Shown here: positions 11,916 through 22,342 of the stretch, one piece after another
Position numbering within the stretch: the stretch's first letter is position 1
How the letters are laid out: the number at the start of each line of letters is the position of its first letter
NCBI GenBank assembly: GCA_022813625.1
Contig: JAKLMB010000039.1
Span: 124,001-188,000 of the forward strand
Reading direction: 5' to 3'
From: Aaosphaeria pasadenensis
Taxonomy: Eukaryota > Ascomycota > Dothideomycetes > Pleosporales
DNA length: 64,000 nucleotides
Position numbers and translations under genes: made by a program
The notes under the pieces: generated by a model
Database searches by the model: none
The model's input: the letters and a program-made list of their open reading frames with translations, nothing else
What the model was told of the DNA's origin: nothing

Positions 11916-13781
11916 GATGGCGATGGTGCGGCGGATAAAGAAGAAGGAGAAGAGAAAGTGAAAAAGAAGCTTTGGTGGTGGTCGCTGAGGGACCGAAGAA
12001 GAGGAGAGAAAGAGAGGTGGGTGTATATAGGTATTTGGATTTGGTAGTGGTGGTGGTATATAAAACCGCGTTCGTCTGTAGTTGAAGTTTGTGAAGCTGG
12101 TGGGCGTTTCTGGATAGTCAACTGGTAGGCGAAGTGGGTTGAGGGGAGAAGGAGCAAGAGGGTGGGCGGGCGATAGAAGTAATTGGTGGAACGTGCGTGT
12201 GGCATCGATCAGGCTAGAGAGAAGGTAAAGGTGGGAGACTGGGAGTGATAGTGAGAGCCTGAGAGAGGTGAAGGTGAGAGACTGCGAGTGAAGTGAAATT
12301 CCCGCTCACCGCCGCGGATGGTGGCTGGGGACCCCCATTACCTCTTAACCTCAGTCAACTATTGGAGGGGCTTCTTGATGCTAACTCGCGCCTTCTTGAT
12401 TTTTGCAAAGTGATTGTATAATCGTTAGGTTATACCGCTCATTTTGAGACTTCACTGCTGTATGACCAGCACCTTTGCTTCGTCGAAGCGATTATATGAC
12501 TGAGTGGAAGGATTGTATAGAAAGAAGGCTCATGAAACCTTCACTATGAAGAGAATTATCTCTCAAGTATCCATTCAAGCTAATTGGGAGGGAAATCGAC
12601 CTCCATGCTTTGCATAAATAGACATAATGTTTGAAGTGCCAAGAAATGGACGTCAAGCTTTGAAGGGGATTTATCATGGACTACAAAAGTGTATCAAGGT
12701 TCTTATAACTTATATATACCTGAATGTTTCTTCATGACACAAAACGTGTTTGGCTTCCACCGACAGTTCTAGAAGCCGCAAGAGCGATCAGTGTTTGGTT
12801 ACATATTTGGTTGCGCATTTAAGATCTAAGATCACGGGAGACGAATCGACGAAAGTTTGCGGATGCCCATTCAATTGTTTTACATACACACGTACAAAGA
12901 CCTCTTGAACACGTAGAAAATTTTAGTTACTAACGAAATTGCACGCCTAAGAATCAATTAATGGCCATTTTGCAACGCGAGTTTGGCCCGTTGAGTATGG
13001 TGTTATTTGTCGCGGAAGTGAAGAGTTCTTACACTTCACCGAAACATCAACAATACGTCAAATTAGCTATATTGTTGTGATCTATTCTTCTATTGAAACA
13101 TCGTTCTTGATTGAGAAGAATCAACCACGGCATCCTCTTGAGAGCCCGTTGCTGTGAGAATAACACAATAGCAGATCGCTAGACTGCAAGTGTTTCATCT
13201 GCGCCACGCAAATTGTTTTTGCAGTGATATCTACACACCCCCGTAGCTGATTCCAAAGGGAATCTCATACAGCAACATGGCAATCATTTGATATTTCATT
13301 ACTACCTATTTGGGCCACTCCACACACCCAATGAAGACACCAACCGGACAGTAAATACACAGAATTCGAACACCTACGCTACATACCATCACTGGCATCA
13401 ATGTACTCAAGGACCGAAAAATCAATCCATATGTCGCGCATGTTTATCATATCTAATGCCATGCAATTGAATACAATGCCATGCCATGTCTCATCTGAAT
13501 GCCATCGACTGACGTTGACTTTAAGGGCGGCGCAAGGGCTGACCACTCACGCCGCCTTACTCAAACAGGCAAAAACAAAATGCTTAGGCTTCGGTTCGCA
13601 ACATCACTTCATTCGCCAACATGCTCACACATGCGTCTACATATAAACCTCACTCCCACCATCTCATCTTCTTCGGTTTATATTGTCGTTGCCCTCTGGC
13701 CCAATTCAAACCAACACTCCCCCCAATAGAGATCCCCCAAAGCAACGCAAAAGTAAAAGCGAAAAGAAACCAAATACAACC
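11916..13781. other. Intergenic region, partly AT-rich
   Basis: About 1.9 kb between divergently placed genes. The first 350 bases are purine-rich on the plus strand and contain the promoter and leader of the minus-strand gene. From about 12360 to 13500 the sequence is more AT-rich and shows only short frames. The last 200 bases lead into the GNAT gene. I see no gene or recognisable mobile-element protein. Confidence 0.5.
12024..12029 (-). promoter_or_regulatory. TATA box candidate for the gene at 9981-11915
   Basis: A TATATA element lies about 109 bp upstream of the ATG at 11915, followed on the coding strand by a CT-rich leader (CACCCACCTCTCTTTC). The same arrangement at nearly the same distance precedes the gene starting at 16146. 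Confidence 0.5.
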
Positions 13782-14557
13782 ATGGCAATCACCATCCTCC
13801 CCGCCACCGACGCCGACATCCCCCTCTCCAACGCCATCGAAAACAAAGCCTACGCCAACCCCACCTCCCCCAACCCCCTCAGCACCATCCTCTTCCCAGG
13901 TCCCTTCCCCGCCGACAGCACCGCACGCCGCATCGCCTCCACGATCGCAGCGCGGGAAAACAACCCGGCGATCCGGTACGTCAAGGCGGTCGACGAAGCG
14001 ACGGGCGAGATGGTCGCGTTCGCGTCATGGCACGTGTACGACACTCCGGAGCTGGCTCGGGGCGCGAAGAGGAGTGTGCCAGAGGACGCAGAGGGGGTGA
14101 ATGGGGAGGCGTGTAGGGCGTTCTTTGGCGGGTTGGGGGAGTGTAAGGAGGAGGTTTTGGGGGGGAAGGAGCATTTGTGTAGGTGGTTTTCATGTTTTCA
14201 TGCTGTTTTTGAGATATCCATTCTTTTTCTGTTTTGTGCTGTCCTGTTTATGTGCCCCTTCGTTTATATGTGTCGTGTCGTACTCACCAACTAATCTAAC
14301 CAGACCTGCACCTCCTACACACCGACCCCGCGCAACAAGGCCGCGGCGCGGGCCGCCAGCTCGTGCAGTGGGGGCTCGCGAAGGCGGACGAGCTGGGCCT
14401 GCCGTGCTATCTTGAGTCGAGCCCCGCGGCGCACGGGTTCTACGAGAAGCTCGGGTTCCGGGACGTGCGGTTGTTTAAGCTGGATCTGACGCCCTGGGGT
14501 GGGCCTGAGGAATTGTATGTTACGCCGCTCATGATTAGGGAGCCGGTGGGGAAGTAG
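13782..14557 (+). CDS. GNAT-family N-acetyltransferase
   Basis: Two exons, 13782-14178 and 14304-14557, with a 125-nt intron, 216 residues. The start ITILPATDADIPLSNAIENKAY is typical of fungal GNAT proteins that have been annotated across the moulds. The acetyl-CoA binding motif is split over the second exon: LHLLHTDPAQQGRGAGRQLVQWG (QQGRGAG is the Q/RxxGxG/A loop). Next come a conserved helix (ADELGLPCYLESS) and the C-terminal GFYEKLGF strand. The reaction is transfer of an acetyl group from acetyl-CoA to an amine. The acceptor cannot be told from sequence. Coding sequence is markedly GC-rich compared with the AT-rich upstream DNA. Confidence 0.9.
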
Positions 14558-14935
14558 GGCTGATCGTAAGGTGGATTGGGCGTGGGAGGGGAGAAGTGGG
14601 GAAGGGGAGGGAAGGGTGTAAGTAGTGTCATGGCAAGTCAAATAAAAATTGTACATTATTTTCATTGACCCATCGAGCAAGGCGCTTTCGCTGCTTGTAC
14701 TCATGGGGTGGGGTATATAGCTACTTCTCTTTCCTCCTTCCAAAAGGGTACTCAAGCTTCAACTTGTATTAACAAGTCGGTGAATATCAAGACGCGACTA
14801 AAACAAACAAACAACAGACCGTGACCAGAGAACTTTAAAACCGATCATAAGGCCTCAACACCATTCCAGAACGCCCCCAGACCCGAAACTCCAGGAAGAA
14901 GACCAGAGAGGAAGACAGACTGCTAGTACTGGGTA
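14558..14935. other. Convergent intergenic region
   Basis: About 380 bp between the 3' ends of the GNAT gene and the minus-strand coiled-coil gene. Only terminator function is expected. Nothing else is seen. Confidence 0.5.
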
Positions 14936-16146
14936 CTAGTAGATGCAGTCCATTTCATCATCGTCCTCCTCATCTTTCATCTCCACGTCCCCGTAGTCCT
15001 TCGGTGGGGCCTAGACAATACAACGTTATTGAAAGCAATCCATACGGGATACAAACAATACTAACCTCAATCTGACCCATCACCGGGCTCATCACCGGGC
15101 TCGCACCAATTGTGCCATGAGCAACCGAGTCCTGAAAAGCCCAACGCATTAGCAAAGTGCATCGTCGGCTGTCGCGGGATACGTGATGAACTTACCGATA
15201 GTCTCGATATGGTCATGGAATGCCTCTTCATCATCTTCCTCTCGTTGCGGCGAGCCAACCGCCTCTCCCTCTCGACGGCCGCTGTGTGCTTGCCAACCTG
15301 CTCCTCGAAGGAAGCGTTCACCGACGCGTTCAACGACGCCTTCTCGGCGTCGACCTTTGTCGAGAGAGCCTCGACCTGGGTTGGCAGCGGCAACAGCGGC
15401 GTGACGTCGGGCATCGCCATGAGCTTCTTCTCCAAGGCCTCGACGCGGGTCGGCATCTCCATGAGTTTCTTTTCCAGGGCCTCGAAGGCCCCGGGGAGGT
15501 GAAGGAACGGCGTGATGTCTGGCATCGGCGGGATCGACAGCATCATGGCGTGCGTGAGGGTCGCCTGCTCCTGCACCAGCTGGATGTTGGCGCGCGCTTC
15601 TTGGGTCTCGGCGCGCGCCTCCTGGGTCTCGGCTTCCGCCGCCTGAAGCCGAGCCGTGAGGTCAGCTACCTTCCGCTCCAGCGTCTTGATCGTGGACACG
15701 AGCTCTGGGTTCGGCGAGGTGAGGAGCGAGGGGCTTCGCGGGACGACGCTCTGGGGACGAGGGATCTTGGATTCTAGGCGCTCGGTCATGCGGCGGAGCT
15801 GGTCGTGCAGGTACGCGTTCATCTCTCGTTTTGCTTGCACCGTGGTGTTGTAGGCGCGGTCGAGGTTGACAGCCAGGCGGTCGTCGAGGATAGTTTCTAG
15901 ATGGGCGATGGCAGCTGCTTTTGCGGCAGCCATCACGTCCTCGAGAGACCCGTAGGCCGGAGGGGAGGGGGCAGAGGCTGGGTATGGGAGTTAGAAGGTG
16001 ACCACTTGTTTGAAGAAGTGGATCAACTTACAATCGTGGCCATTGGCCCTGTCTTCAACAACTTTGATGTGCATATAGATGCCACCGACCAATCCGAAGA
16101 AGGCGATCAAAAGACCGAGGAAGAGACCGACAATAACACCAGGCAT
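14936..16146 (-). CDS. Single-pass membrane coiled-coil protein, function unknown
   Basis: Four exons on the minus strand: 16146-16032, 15977-15196, 15131-15066 and 15010-14936, frame-consistent, about 345 residues. The N-terminus (PGVIVGLFLGLLIAFFGLVG) is a strong transmembrane or signal-anchor segment. It is followed by a short Pro/Ser linker and a long charged region. That region contains heptad-like helices (STIKTLERKVADLTARLQAA), the small repeats AEAETQEA / RAETQEA, and the paired unit EALEKKLMEMPTRV / EALEKKLMAMPDVT. The C-terminus is acidic (EDDDEMDCIY). The expected topology is one membrane anchor with a cytosolic or lumenal coiled coil. I do not recognise the family. Promoter layout matches that of the gene at 9981-11915. 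Confidence 0.7.
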
Positions 16147-17010
16147 GATGATGGATGGTGGTGGTGATGGGTATGTATGACGAGTAATGAAGAGAAAGAT
16201 AAAGTGGAAGAAGAGGTGATAGTGACGAGAAAGTGAAGAAGAAAGAGGTGTGTGTATATACTTGACTTCTTTTCGTCAAAGCAAAGGCAGATCCGAGTCG
16301 TATTTCAAAAGCCGAAGAAAGAAGAAGAGCAAATGGAAGACTGGTATATAGAAGAAGTGTGTGTGTATATGAAAGTGAGGCTCAGAAGTGGAGCAGAAAA
16401 GGCTGTATGCTTGAAGCAGAAGAGTAAAGAAGTGCTGATAGCAAGAAGGCAGAGTCAAGATCACGAGATCTGGAGGTTGTTGGTGTGGAATGAGAGTAGG
16501 GTTGAGGGAAGAAAGGTTGTGGGCCAGCGAAAAATTGACCTCTTATACTACTACATTCACTGTGCGCGGCAGGCGGGACGTGCACGGATCTTGCTTATGA
16601 TGGGAGTGGCGTGGCGAATGGTCATAAGTAGAATCACTGCGAGAGTGAATATGGGCCAAAGCTTGAGAAGTGATTGTTGTGGGATTGGGTGCACGTGTGT
16701 GGGAAGGCGACTGTCCGGTTGTGGACGCTTGAGGTAGGACATTCTAGGTCGCCTAGTTTGTATATATCGGGCATTGAAATGCAATACATATAGTAAGACC
16801 TGATGCCATAGGACCGATGCTTTGCTACGATGGTCATCACGTACACTTCGACGAACCAACTTCACTCGTGACAAGCGGCATATCAATCGTGGAGTCTTGT
16901 ATAGACATAGCAGGAGACATTCAATTTAGTAGTAACCCCTCACCGAGAAGCAGATCCTAAGACGGCGAATCTCCTACTGGCCCATATCATCCTGAAAGAA
17001 ACCTCTCGGT
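16147..17010. other. Intergenic region with GA-rich leader
   Basis: About 860 bp. The left 400 bases are GA-rich on the plus strand and contain the promoter of the coiled-coil gene plus a partial second copy of the GTGTGTATAT/GA-rich motif near 16350-16380. The rest shows no coding signal. Confidence 0.5.
16256..16261 (-). promoter_or_regulatory. TATA box candidate for the gene at 14936-16146
   Basis: TATATA about 110 bp upstream of the ATG at 16146, followed on the coding strand by CACACACCTCTTTC and a CT-rich leader. It is closely similar to the element at 12024. A weaker related stretch (GTGTGTGTATAT within a GA-rich context) occurs again near 16360. Confidence 0.5.
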
Positions 17011-18011
17011 CTATTGGCATCCGTTGCGTTTCTCAACGCCATTGACTTTCACATCATCCTGATACTCCCGCATAACGAAAGCTGCGACCTGCCTGTAGGT
17101 GTACCAATTCAGTTCGGCCTTTGCTAAAAGATAGCCGGAGGACATCCAACCTGGCGTTCCATTCATGGCCAAAGGATCACCCCGTTCGAGACATGCGTTG
17201 AAATCGCCAACCACAAAGCGACGAAGTAGAGGGAGGTTTCTGCCCCCGTTTGAGACGTGCCTCGAAGGGACGATGGGTAGACCGGCCGGGGGCCTCCGTG
17301 GATCCAGGGCGGATTGGAAGATGTTCTCAGGCTTGATATCGCAGTGAACGATGCCGATGAAGTGCAAGTGATCTATGCCTTCTCGGATGTCATTGAGGCA
17401 CGAGGCCTCGTCGAAACCCACTCTCTGGTCTCCCCCTCGCATCAACGTCATACGTTGCTTGCCTCCTACCTCGCAGCAGACAAGGATCCGGTCGCAGCGA
17501 AGGCTACCCAGCTGGAACGCGGCAAAGCACTGGCATCTGGATTGGCTTCTCACTCCTAGAGATCCCGAATTGTGCTTTCATGATGTTCGTACATGCGAGC
17601 GCAGACACGGCCGTCATTGTTGAGAGCGACGCCATGATATGTGCAGGCGTTTCGGTGTGGGTATTGCATCATGAGCTCGCTGAATATGATTTCTCGTCTG
17701 ATGAGATGAGGAACCCATGATTGTGGAAAAGCTTCCTTGCTGGAACGGAGAGAGTCGAATATGAAAACCTTCGGGTAGTATTTGGGGTTTAATGAATCTA
17801 GGCATAGTGCCAGTTCCCCGGGTTCAAACTGGGGAAGGAACGTGTTCAGGTCAACTGGCCGCGGTTCAAGCAAAATCGCTCTCCTTCGAAGTTTGCGCGT
17901 CCAGAGGATGATAGGTCCGTAACGAGGTTTCAATTCTCTGTACTTCTTGAAGCGCTCATTCTTGCTGTGACTGGTCCCATCCCGGATGACGTTGATTCTC
18001 CGTGGTGCCAT
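17011..18011 (-). pseudogene. Small protein-kinase gene interrupted by a stop codon
   Basis: The segment 18011-17559 encodes the kinase N-lobe (MAPRRINVIRDG..., then YHGVALNNDGRVCARMYEHH and ESTIRDL) and ends at an in-frame TAG at 17558-17556. Kinase coding resumes in another frame with GFDEASCLNDIREGIDHLHF, catalytic loop VHCDIKPEN, a VVGDFN motif in the DFG position and GTPGW, stopping at 17011. A GTGAGA donor lies directly after the TAG, at 17553. An acceptor at GACCAGAG near 17420 would restore the frame, so one C-to-T change (CAG to TAG) could explain the break. Intact relatives are compact fungal kinases of about 270-300 residues. An unusual splice that avoids the stop cannot be excluded. 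Confidence 0.55.
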
Positions 18012-18607
18012 TGCATAGAACTGATAATCCTTAACGATATGTGAAGGAGTCGCCGATAGAAATGTGGACGGGTCGAAAAAGAGTGAATCATAGCATTCAA
18101 GTTTAAGACTTTGGAGGCCGGCGAGACATGAAGTTTAGCACGCCGGGTTAGCAACTGCCTAGGAGATCGAGCTTGCACGTCTCGAGGAACTAAACCATAC
18201 CACGGAACGGTCTACACAGTAGGCGCTATCTATCGCAAATACCCATATAATTGTTCGCCTATCCGGCTTGGAAATTCTCGTTATGAGGTAAATTTAGAGA
18301 TGGAAGAAATAGATATAAAAGTAGCAACCGCTTTAGGACGGATAACAAAAACATACCATTAGATTTTCTCCCATAAAAGAGGCTGTCGTTGAGTCGTTAA
18401 GGTGGACATGCAAACATCGCTGTCGCAGCAAATAGTAATCGCTAAAAGATGTGGCAGATGAAGGGCGGGTATCCAGCATTTTGCGAAGAGAAGAAAATAG
18501 CTCAAAGAAACTGAAATCTCTAATGGCAAACGCGTTGTAAACAACAAACGCTAGAAATTTTGCGAAACATGCGGCGTGAACCGTGGTGACCCCGGAGGTA
18601 AGGCAGA
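18012..18607. other. Intergenic region, nothing seen
   Basis: About 600 bp between the kinase gene start and the 3' end of the ankyrin/CorA-like gene, both on the minus strand. AT-rich, without coding signals. Confidence 0.5.
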
Positions 18608-21600
18608 TTAGAACCCACGCTCCACGTCAGCACTCCTTCTTATCCTAAACCCAGTACTCTGCCTCTCGACAGGCGTAGGTAATTCCTGATGATCGGTAGC
18701 AACAATCTCGACATCTATCTTCCCACGCTGACCACCAGCAGTTCCCCCATTTGCATGCGAGCCCGTCTTTGCCGTACCTCGACTCGTCACGGGCAGCAGA
18801 GTCCCGCCGCCGATATAACTCCCGTATGTTTCATAGCTCCTGCGACCGGCACGCGTGCTGCGACCCACGCTGAGCGCGTTTTCGAGAGCTCGCATATCGA
18901 CGACGTACTCGACACTGGTGGCTGCATGCTGGGACAGTTTCTCGTTGCTCGCGCCGCCGGCGTAACTGGCCGAGCCCCTCCGTTTCGACGACTTGCGGTG
19001 GTCACGGATGTAACGTTTAATGAGGCGGAAGGTGTCGCTGATGGCGTCGAGAGAGAGCGCGGTGGCGATCAGAGGGATGGAGACGGCGAAGCTAATACCG
19101 AACATGTATTTACTGACCCAGCTGAGGGGGAGGCTAGGCTCGCCTCCAGGATCCTTGTGTGGGAACTCGCGGATGTTGATCGTAAAGAAGGCTGCGATGA
19201 AGGAAAGAGGGAGGAAGATGATGGTCACGATGGTGAAGACCATGATGGTTTGGCTCTGGCGCGCGGTGCCGGCGGCTTGGTCGCGGGCGAAACGGGCTTC
19301 GAATGCGTTGGCGTGTTTTTGCTTAAGATCGAGAAGATCGGTTATGCTTTTGTAGATTCGCTCAGCCTGCTTGTCCATGCGATCGATGTCTTTTAGGTGC
19401 GTGTCGATGGTTTTGATCTGCTCTCTGATGCGGCGTTTGAGGTCCTGCTGGCTCTTGTGCTCTTCTCGTAGAATGTCGGTAATTGATACCTCGATATCCG
19501 GAATCACGGAACGCTGGTCTTCAAGAACCTTGGCTATCATGTTGAGCTCGTCACGAATATCCTTCGTCTCGGCGAGGAGGTCGGTCTCAGCACCAATATC
19601 CAGAAGTTTGTCGACGAACAAAGGCGTATGAACCGGTCCGTCATCATCGTCCCTGTAATCGTCTCCGTTGATGTCGTGTAAAGAGTCGTTCGAGAAGACA
19701 TGTGTGTGGGTCCTACGCCTGCGGTTCTCATGCTCAATATCACGTCCTTGAGCTTCTAACTGACGGGAAAAGCGATTGGGGCGACGATGCTCCCTCAGCC
19801 ACTTAGATGCTCGTTCGGAGGCATCGTTAAACTCACTGAAGAGTTTGGTCTCGGCTTCAGTGGCATTGCCGATGGATGCTTCGAACATGTCGAGGAACTG
19901 GTAGTCCTCGTCCTGCCGGTTGCGGTCGAAAACACCACTGCATCGACCGGTGATGATCAAAGCCAGGTCATAGATGGATCGTACAGGTTCGCGGGTCTTG
20001 CTATTGATATCTTCGATGATGCCATCGAGCACGTTGAGGGGGTCGTTCTTGGGCTGCTGCCAACGCTGGGGAAATGCAGTCACAATAAGATCTTTGCCAA
20101 GGACCCACATCCACAATTGATCCACCATGAAGATCTTGGGATCGATTTCGAAGGGCTCGCCTTGCTCTTGATCCTTCATCTGGTACCGGTAGACGACCTG
20201 ATCTTGGTCTCGCGTTCTCGTGTCGATATTGTGATAGTAAAATTGATCCAACGTTCGCCTGACATGCAAAGACACATTGGAAGAACTCAGATGAGCTCGA
20301 AGCAACATCTCGTCGTAGGTAGAGGCCCGTGGCAGCATGGGTGGGCAATGGCGTCCTTCTCTCCTCTCGATCCTTTTAGCTCTTTGTGCACGAATGATAG
20401 CCTCCTGCATTTCATGTCGCCTGCGGTTGGTTTCAAAATGCAAGTACGGCATGAAGGTAAAGATGTTACCCTTCGCCGATGCTGTGGGGTCCTTTCTACC
20501 TGGGCTCCCGGGCGACCTCAGATGACCGCTGCTGGTCAGCGGTTGACTAGTTTTCCGTTGTTGTCTGGCATGGTGATCGCTCTGTTTCGTCGGTGTTTCT
20601 GTGCCGCCTCCAGACTTTGAATGCTTGCTACTTCCGCCCCATTTCGCTGTCTTCTTGACTTTCTCTTTTCCCTTGCCATGTTTCCTATCTGAACCTGGGG
20701 CGGACGCATTCGATGTCAACGTGGCATCTGTCTGAATCGTATCTGTCCTCCTAGGAGCTCTTGGTGGCGGATGCTCCTGCGCCCCAGCTGAGGAAGACTG
20801 GTGGCTTGACACACTGATACCTAGGCCAGGGCTATCACTGACGATGATTTGAGGCGGGCCTTGGTCTGCTCCGTCCGAGAAATCTGATTCTTCGTGAACC
20901 TTTGGCGCCCTTGGAGTGCTATGACAGAGCGGTCTCATGAAATGCGAATGTATCTGCTGTCCTCGATGCTGATGGTTGAAAGACCTCTCCAAAGCCTTGA
21001 ACCCTTCCACGTCGGATGCGCCCTCCTCAATGAAAGCCTTGGTCAATAGTGCCTCGACCCAGGCCATGTTGTTCGCTGGAAGATGGATCCAGCGGAAGCT
21101 CGTGGCCTTCGAGTCTTTAGGGAGAATGGAAACGGCTGGTTTCCGCGGGTTGACAGTGTCTCGGCCATAGAGTAACTCGTACACGGTCCGTCTCCGCACC
21201 TTGTTCTCGTTGTGAAAATTGCCGAAATCGACAATCGTCGCATTGAATCCATTGCACGCACCCAAGGCATCCTCGCTCAAGGTCTCCACGTGGTTCGATG
21301 GCGCGAGGAGATTGACTATGTCTTTCCGTTTGTTTTGCGCGGCGCGAAGAAAGGGCGTGATTCCGAACGTATCTCTCGCTGCGCGCTTGAGGTCTTTGCG
21401 CTCGAGCAGACATTGGACGACATCGAGATGGCCAGCCTGTGCTGCGACGTGCAACGGCGTCATGCCGTTCAGCAATTTTGCATTCAGTCCCGCGCCTGAG
21501 GCGAGCAAGATCCTGACAATCTTGACGCTACCCACCTCACAGGCATTGTGCAACGGCGTCCAACTGCCATCGCTTTTGGCCGTGACATCGGCCCCGTAGT

Positions 21601-22342
21601 GAATTAGTAGCTCGACGATGTCATCTCTTTGATGCGCCACCGCCAGGTGCAAACTCGTCTTCTCTCGAACCTCAACGGCATTCACATTCGCCCTCCTTAA
21701 AATCAACCACTCGCAGAGCTCCTTCTTTCCCGTAACGGCCGCCCAGTGTAACGGACTCCGCTTGAGCTCATCCTGACCCTCGGTACCGTCAATGGCAATG
21801 TCCGTCCTTAGCAGTACCTCAATGACGTCCCTCCCCCAATTACAATGTTTATCCGCCGCCAAATTATGCAACACGTTCCTCCCCTGGTTATCCTTTTTAT
21901 TGACATCCGCCTTGCACCTCAGCAGTATGTTCAAAATATGAAAATGATTCTTCCACGCCGCTGTCATGAGCGCCGTTCGCCCCTGCTTGTCCGCCACGTC
22001 AACATTGCCCCCAAACTTGAGCAGCAACTGTACGATTCCGACATGATTCTTCTCGATGGCCTTCAGCAGGGGACTGACGCGCCCGCCAGCTGCGCCGTCG
22101 GGCTTTGCGCCGTTCTGGAGCAGGTACTCGGCGAGGAAGTTGTTACCGCGCTCAGAGGCGCGCATGAGGCCGATGCGGAGGAGGTGCTCGATAGGTTGGG
22201 AGGCTGCCCTTGCGGACTGGATAACGTTGATGGCATCGTCGTTTTTCGACTCATCGATCGCTTTCAGAAGGCGCGGTTCGGCGCGCATGTGGTGTTCAGA
22301 GGCTCCGCCGTCGCTGGAGCGCGAGGGCGATCGGGGGGCCAT
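18608..22342 (-). CDS. Ankyrin-repeat protein with CorA-like membrane domain
   Basis: Single uninterrupted frame of 1244 residues. Residues 25-400 form an ankyrin array of roughly ten units (for example GRTALMTAAWKNHFHILNIL and GMTPLHVAAQAGHLDVVQCL). Residues 480-620 are Ser/Pro/Lys-rich and disordered. About 640-900 form a mixed domain beginning with YLHFETNRRRHEMQEAI. A long charged helical stretch (about 930-1050) precedes two transmembrane helices, TIMVFTIVTIIFLPLSFIAA and YMFGISFAVSIPLIATALSL, with a short loop. This is the CorA/Mrs2 layout, but the GMN signature loop reads TINI, so Mg2+ selectivity is doubtful. This fusion is common in moulds, usually annotated as ankyrin repeat protein or CorA-like Mg2+ transporter. 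A stimulus-gated channel or effector role is inference. The tail after the second helix is basic. Confidence 0.85.
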   Translation of the reverse strand: MAPRSPSRSSDGGASEHHMRAEPRLLKAIDESKNDDAINVIQSARAASQPIEHLLRIGLMRASERGNNFLAEYLLQNGAKPDGAAGGRVSPLLKAIEKNHVGIVQLLLKFGGNVDVADKQGRTALMTAAWKNHFHILNILLRCKADVNKKDNQGRNVLHNLAADKHCNWGRDVIEVLLRTDIAIDGTEGQDELKRSPLHWAAVTGKKELCEWLILRRANVNAVEVREKTSLHLAVAHQRDDIVELLIHYGADVTAKSDGSWTPLHNACEVGSVKIVRILLASGAGLNAKLLNGMTPLHVAAQAGHLDVVQCLLERKDLKRAARDTFGITPFLRAAQNKRKDIVNLLAPSNHVETLSEDALGACNGFNATIVDFGNFHNENKVRRRTVYELLYGRDTVNPRKPAVSILPKDSKATSFRWIHLPANNMAWVEALLTKAFIEEGASDVEGFKALERSFNHQHRGQQIHSHFMRPLCHSTPRAPKVHEESDFSDGADQGPPQIIVSDSPGLGISVSSHQSSSAGAQEHPPPRAPRRTDTIQTDATLTSNASAPGSDRKHGKGKEKVKKTAKWGGSSKHSKSGGGTETPTKQSDHHARQQRKTSQPLTSSGHLRSPGSPGRKDPTASAKGNIFTFMPYLHFETNRRRHEMQEAIIRAQRAKRIERREGRHCPPMLPRASTYDEMLLRAHLSSSNVSLHVRRTLDQFYYHNIDTRTRDQDQVVYRYQMKDQEQGEPFEIDPKIFMVDQLWMWVLGKDLIVTAFPQRWQQPKNDPLNVLDGIIEDINSKTREPVRSIYDLALIITGRCSGVFDRNRQDEDYQFLDMFEASIGNATEAETKLFSEFNDASERASKWLREHRRPNRFSRQLEAQGRDIEHENRRRRTHTHVFSNDSLHDINGDDYRDDDDGPVHTPLFVDKLLDIGAETDLLAETKDIRDELNMIAKVLEDQRSVIPDIEVSITDILREEHKSQQDLKRRIREQIKTIDTHLKDIDRMDKQAERIYKSITDLLDLKQKHANAFEARFARDQAAGTARQSQTIMVFTIVTIIFLPLSFIAAFFTINIREFPHKDPGGEPSLPLSWVSKYMFGISFAVSIPLIATALSLDAISDTFRLIKRYIRDHRKSSKRRGSASYAGGASNEKLSQHAATSVEYVVDMRALENALSVGRSTRAGRRSYETYGSYIGGGTLLPVTSRGTAKTGSHANGGTAGGQRGKIDVEIVATDHQELPTPVERQSTGFRIRRSADVERGF

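Noticed and set aside
12360..13500. AT-rich stretch as a possible RIP-mutated transposon
   Set aside because: No terminal repeats or remnants of transposon proteins could be recognised. AT content alone is not enough.
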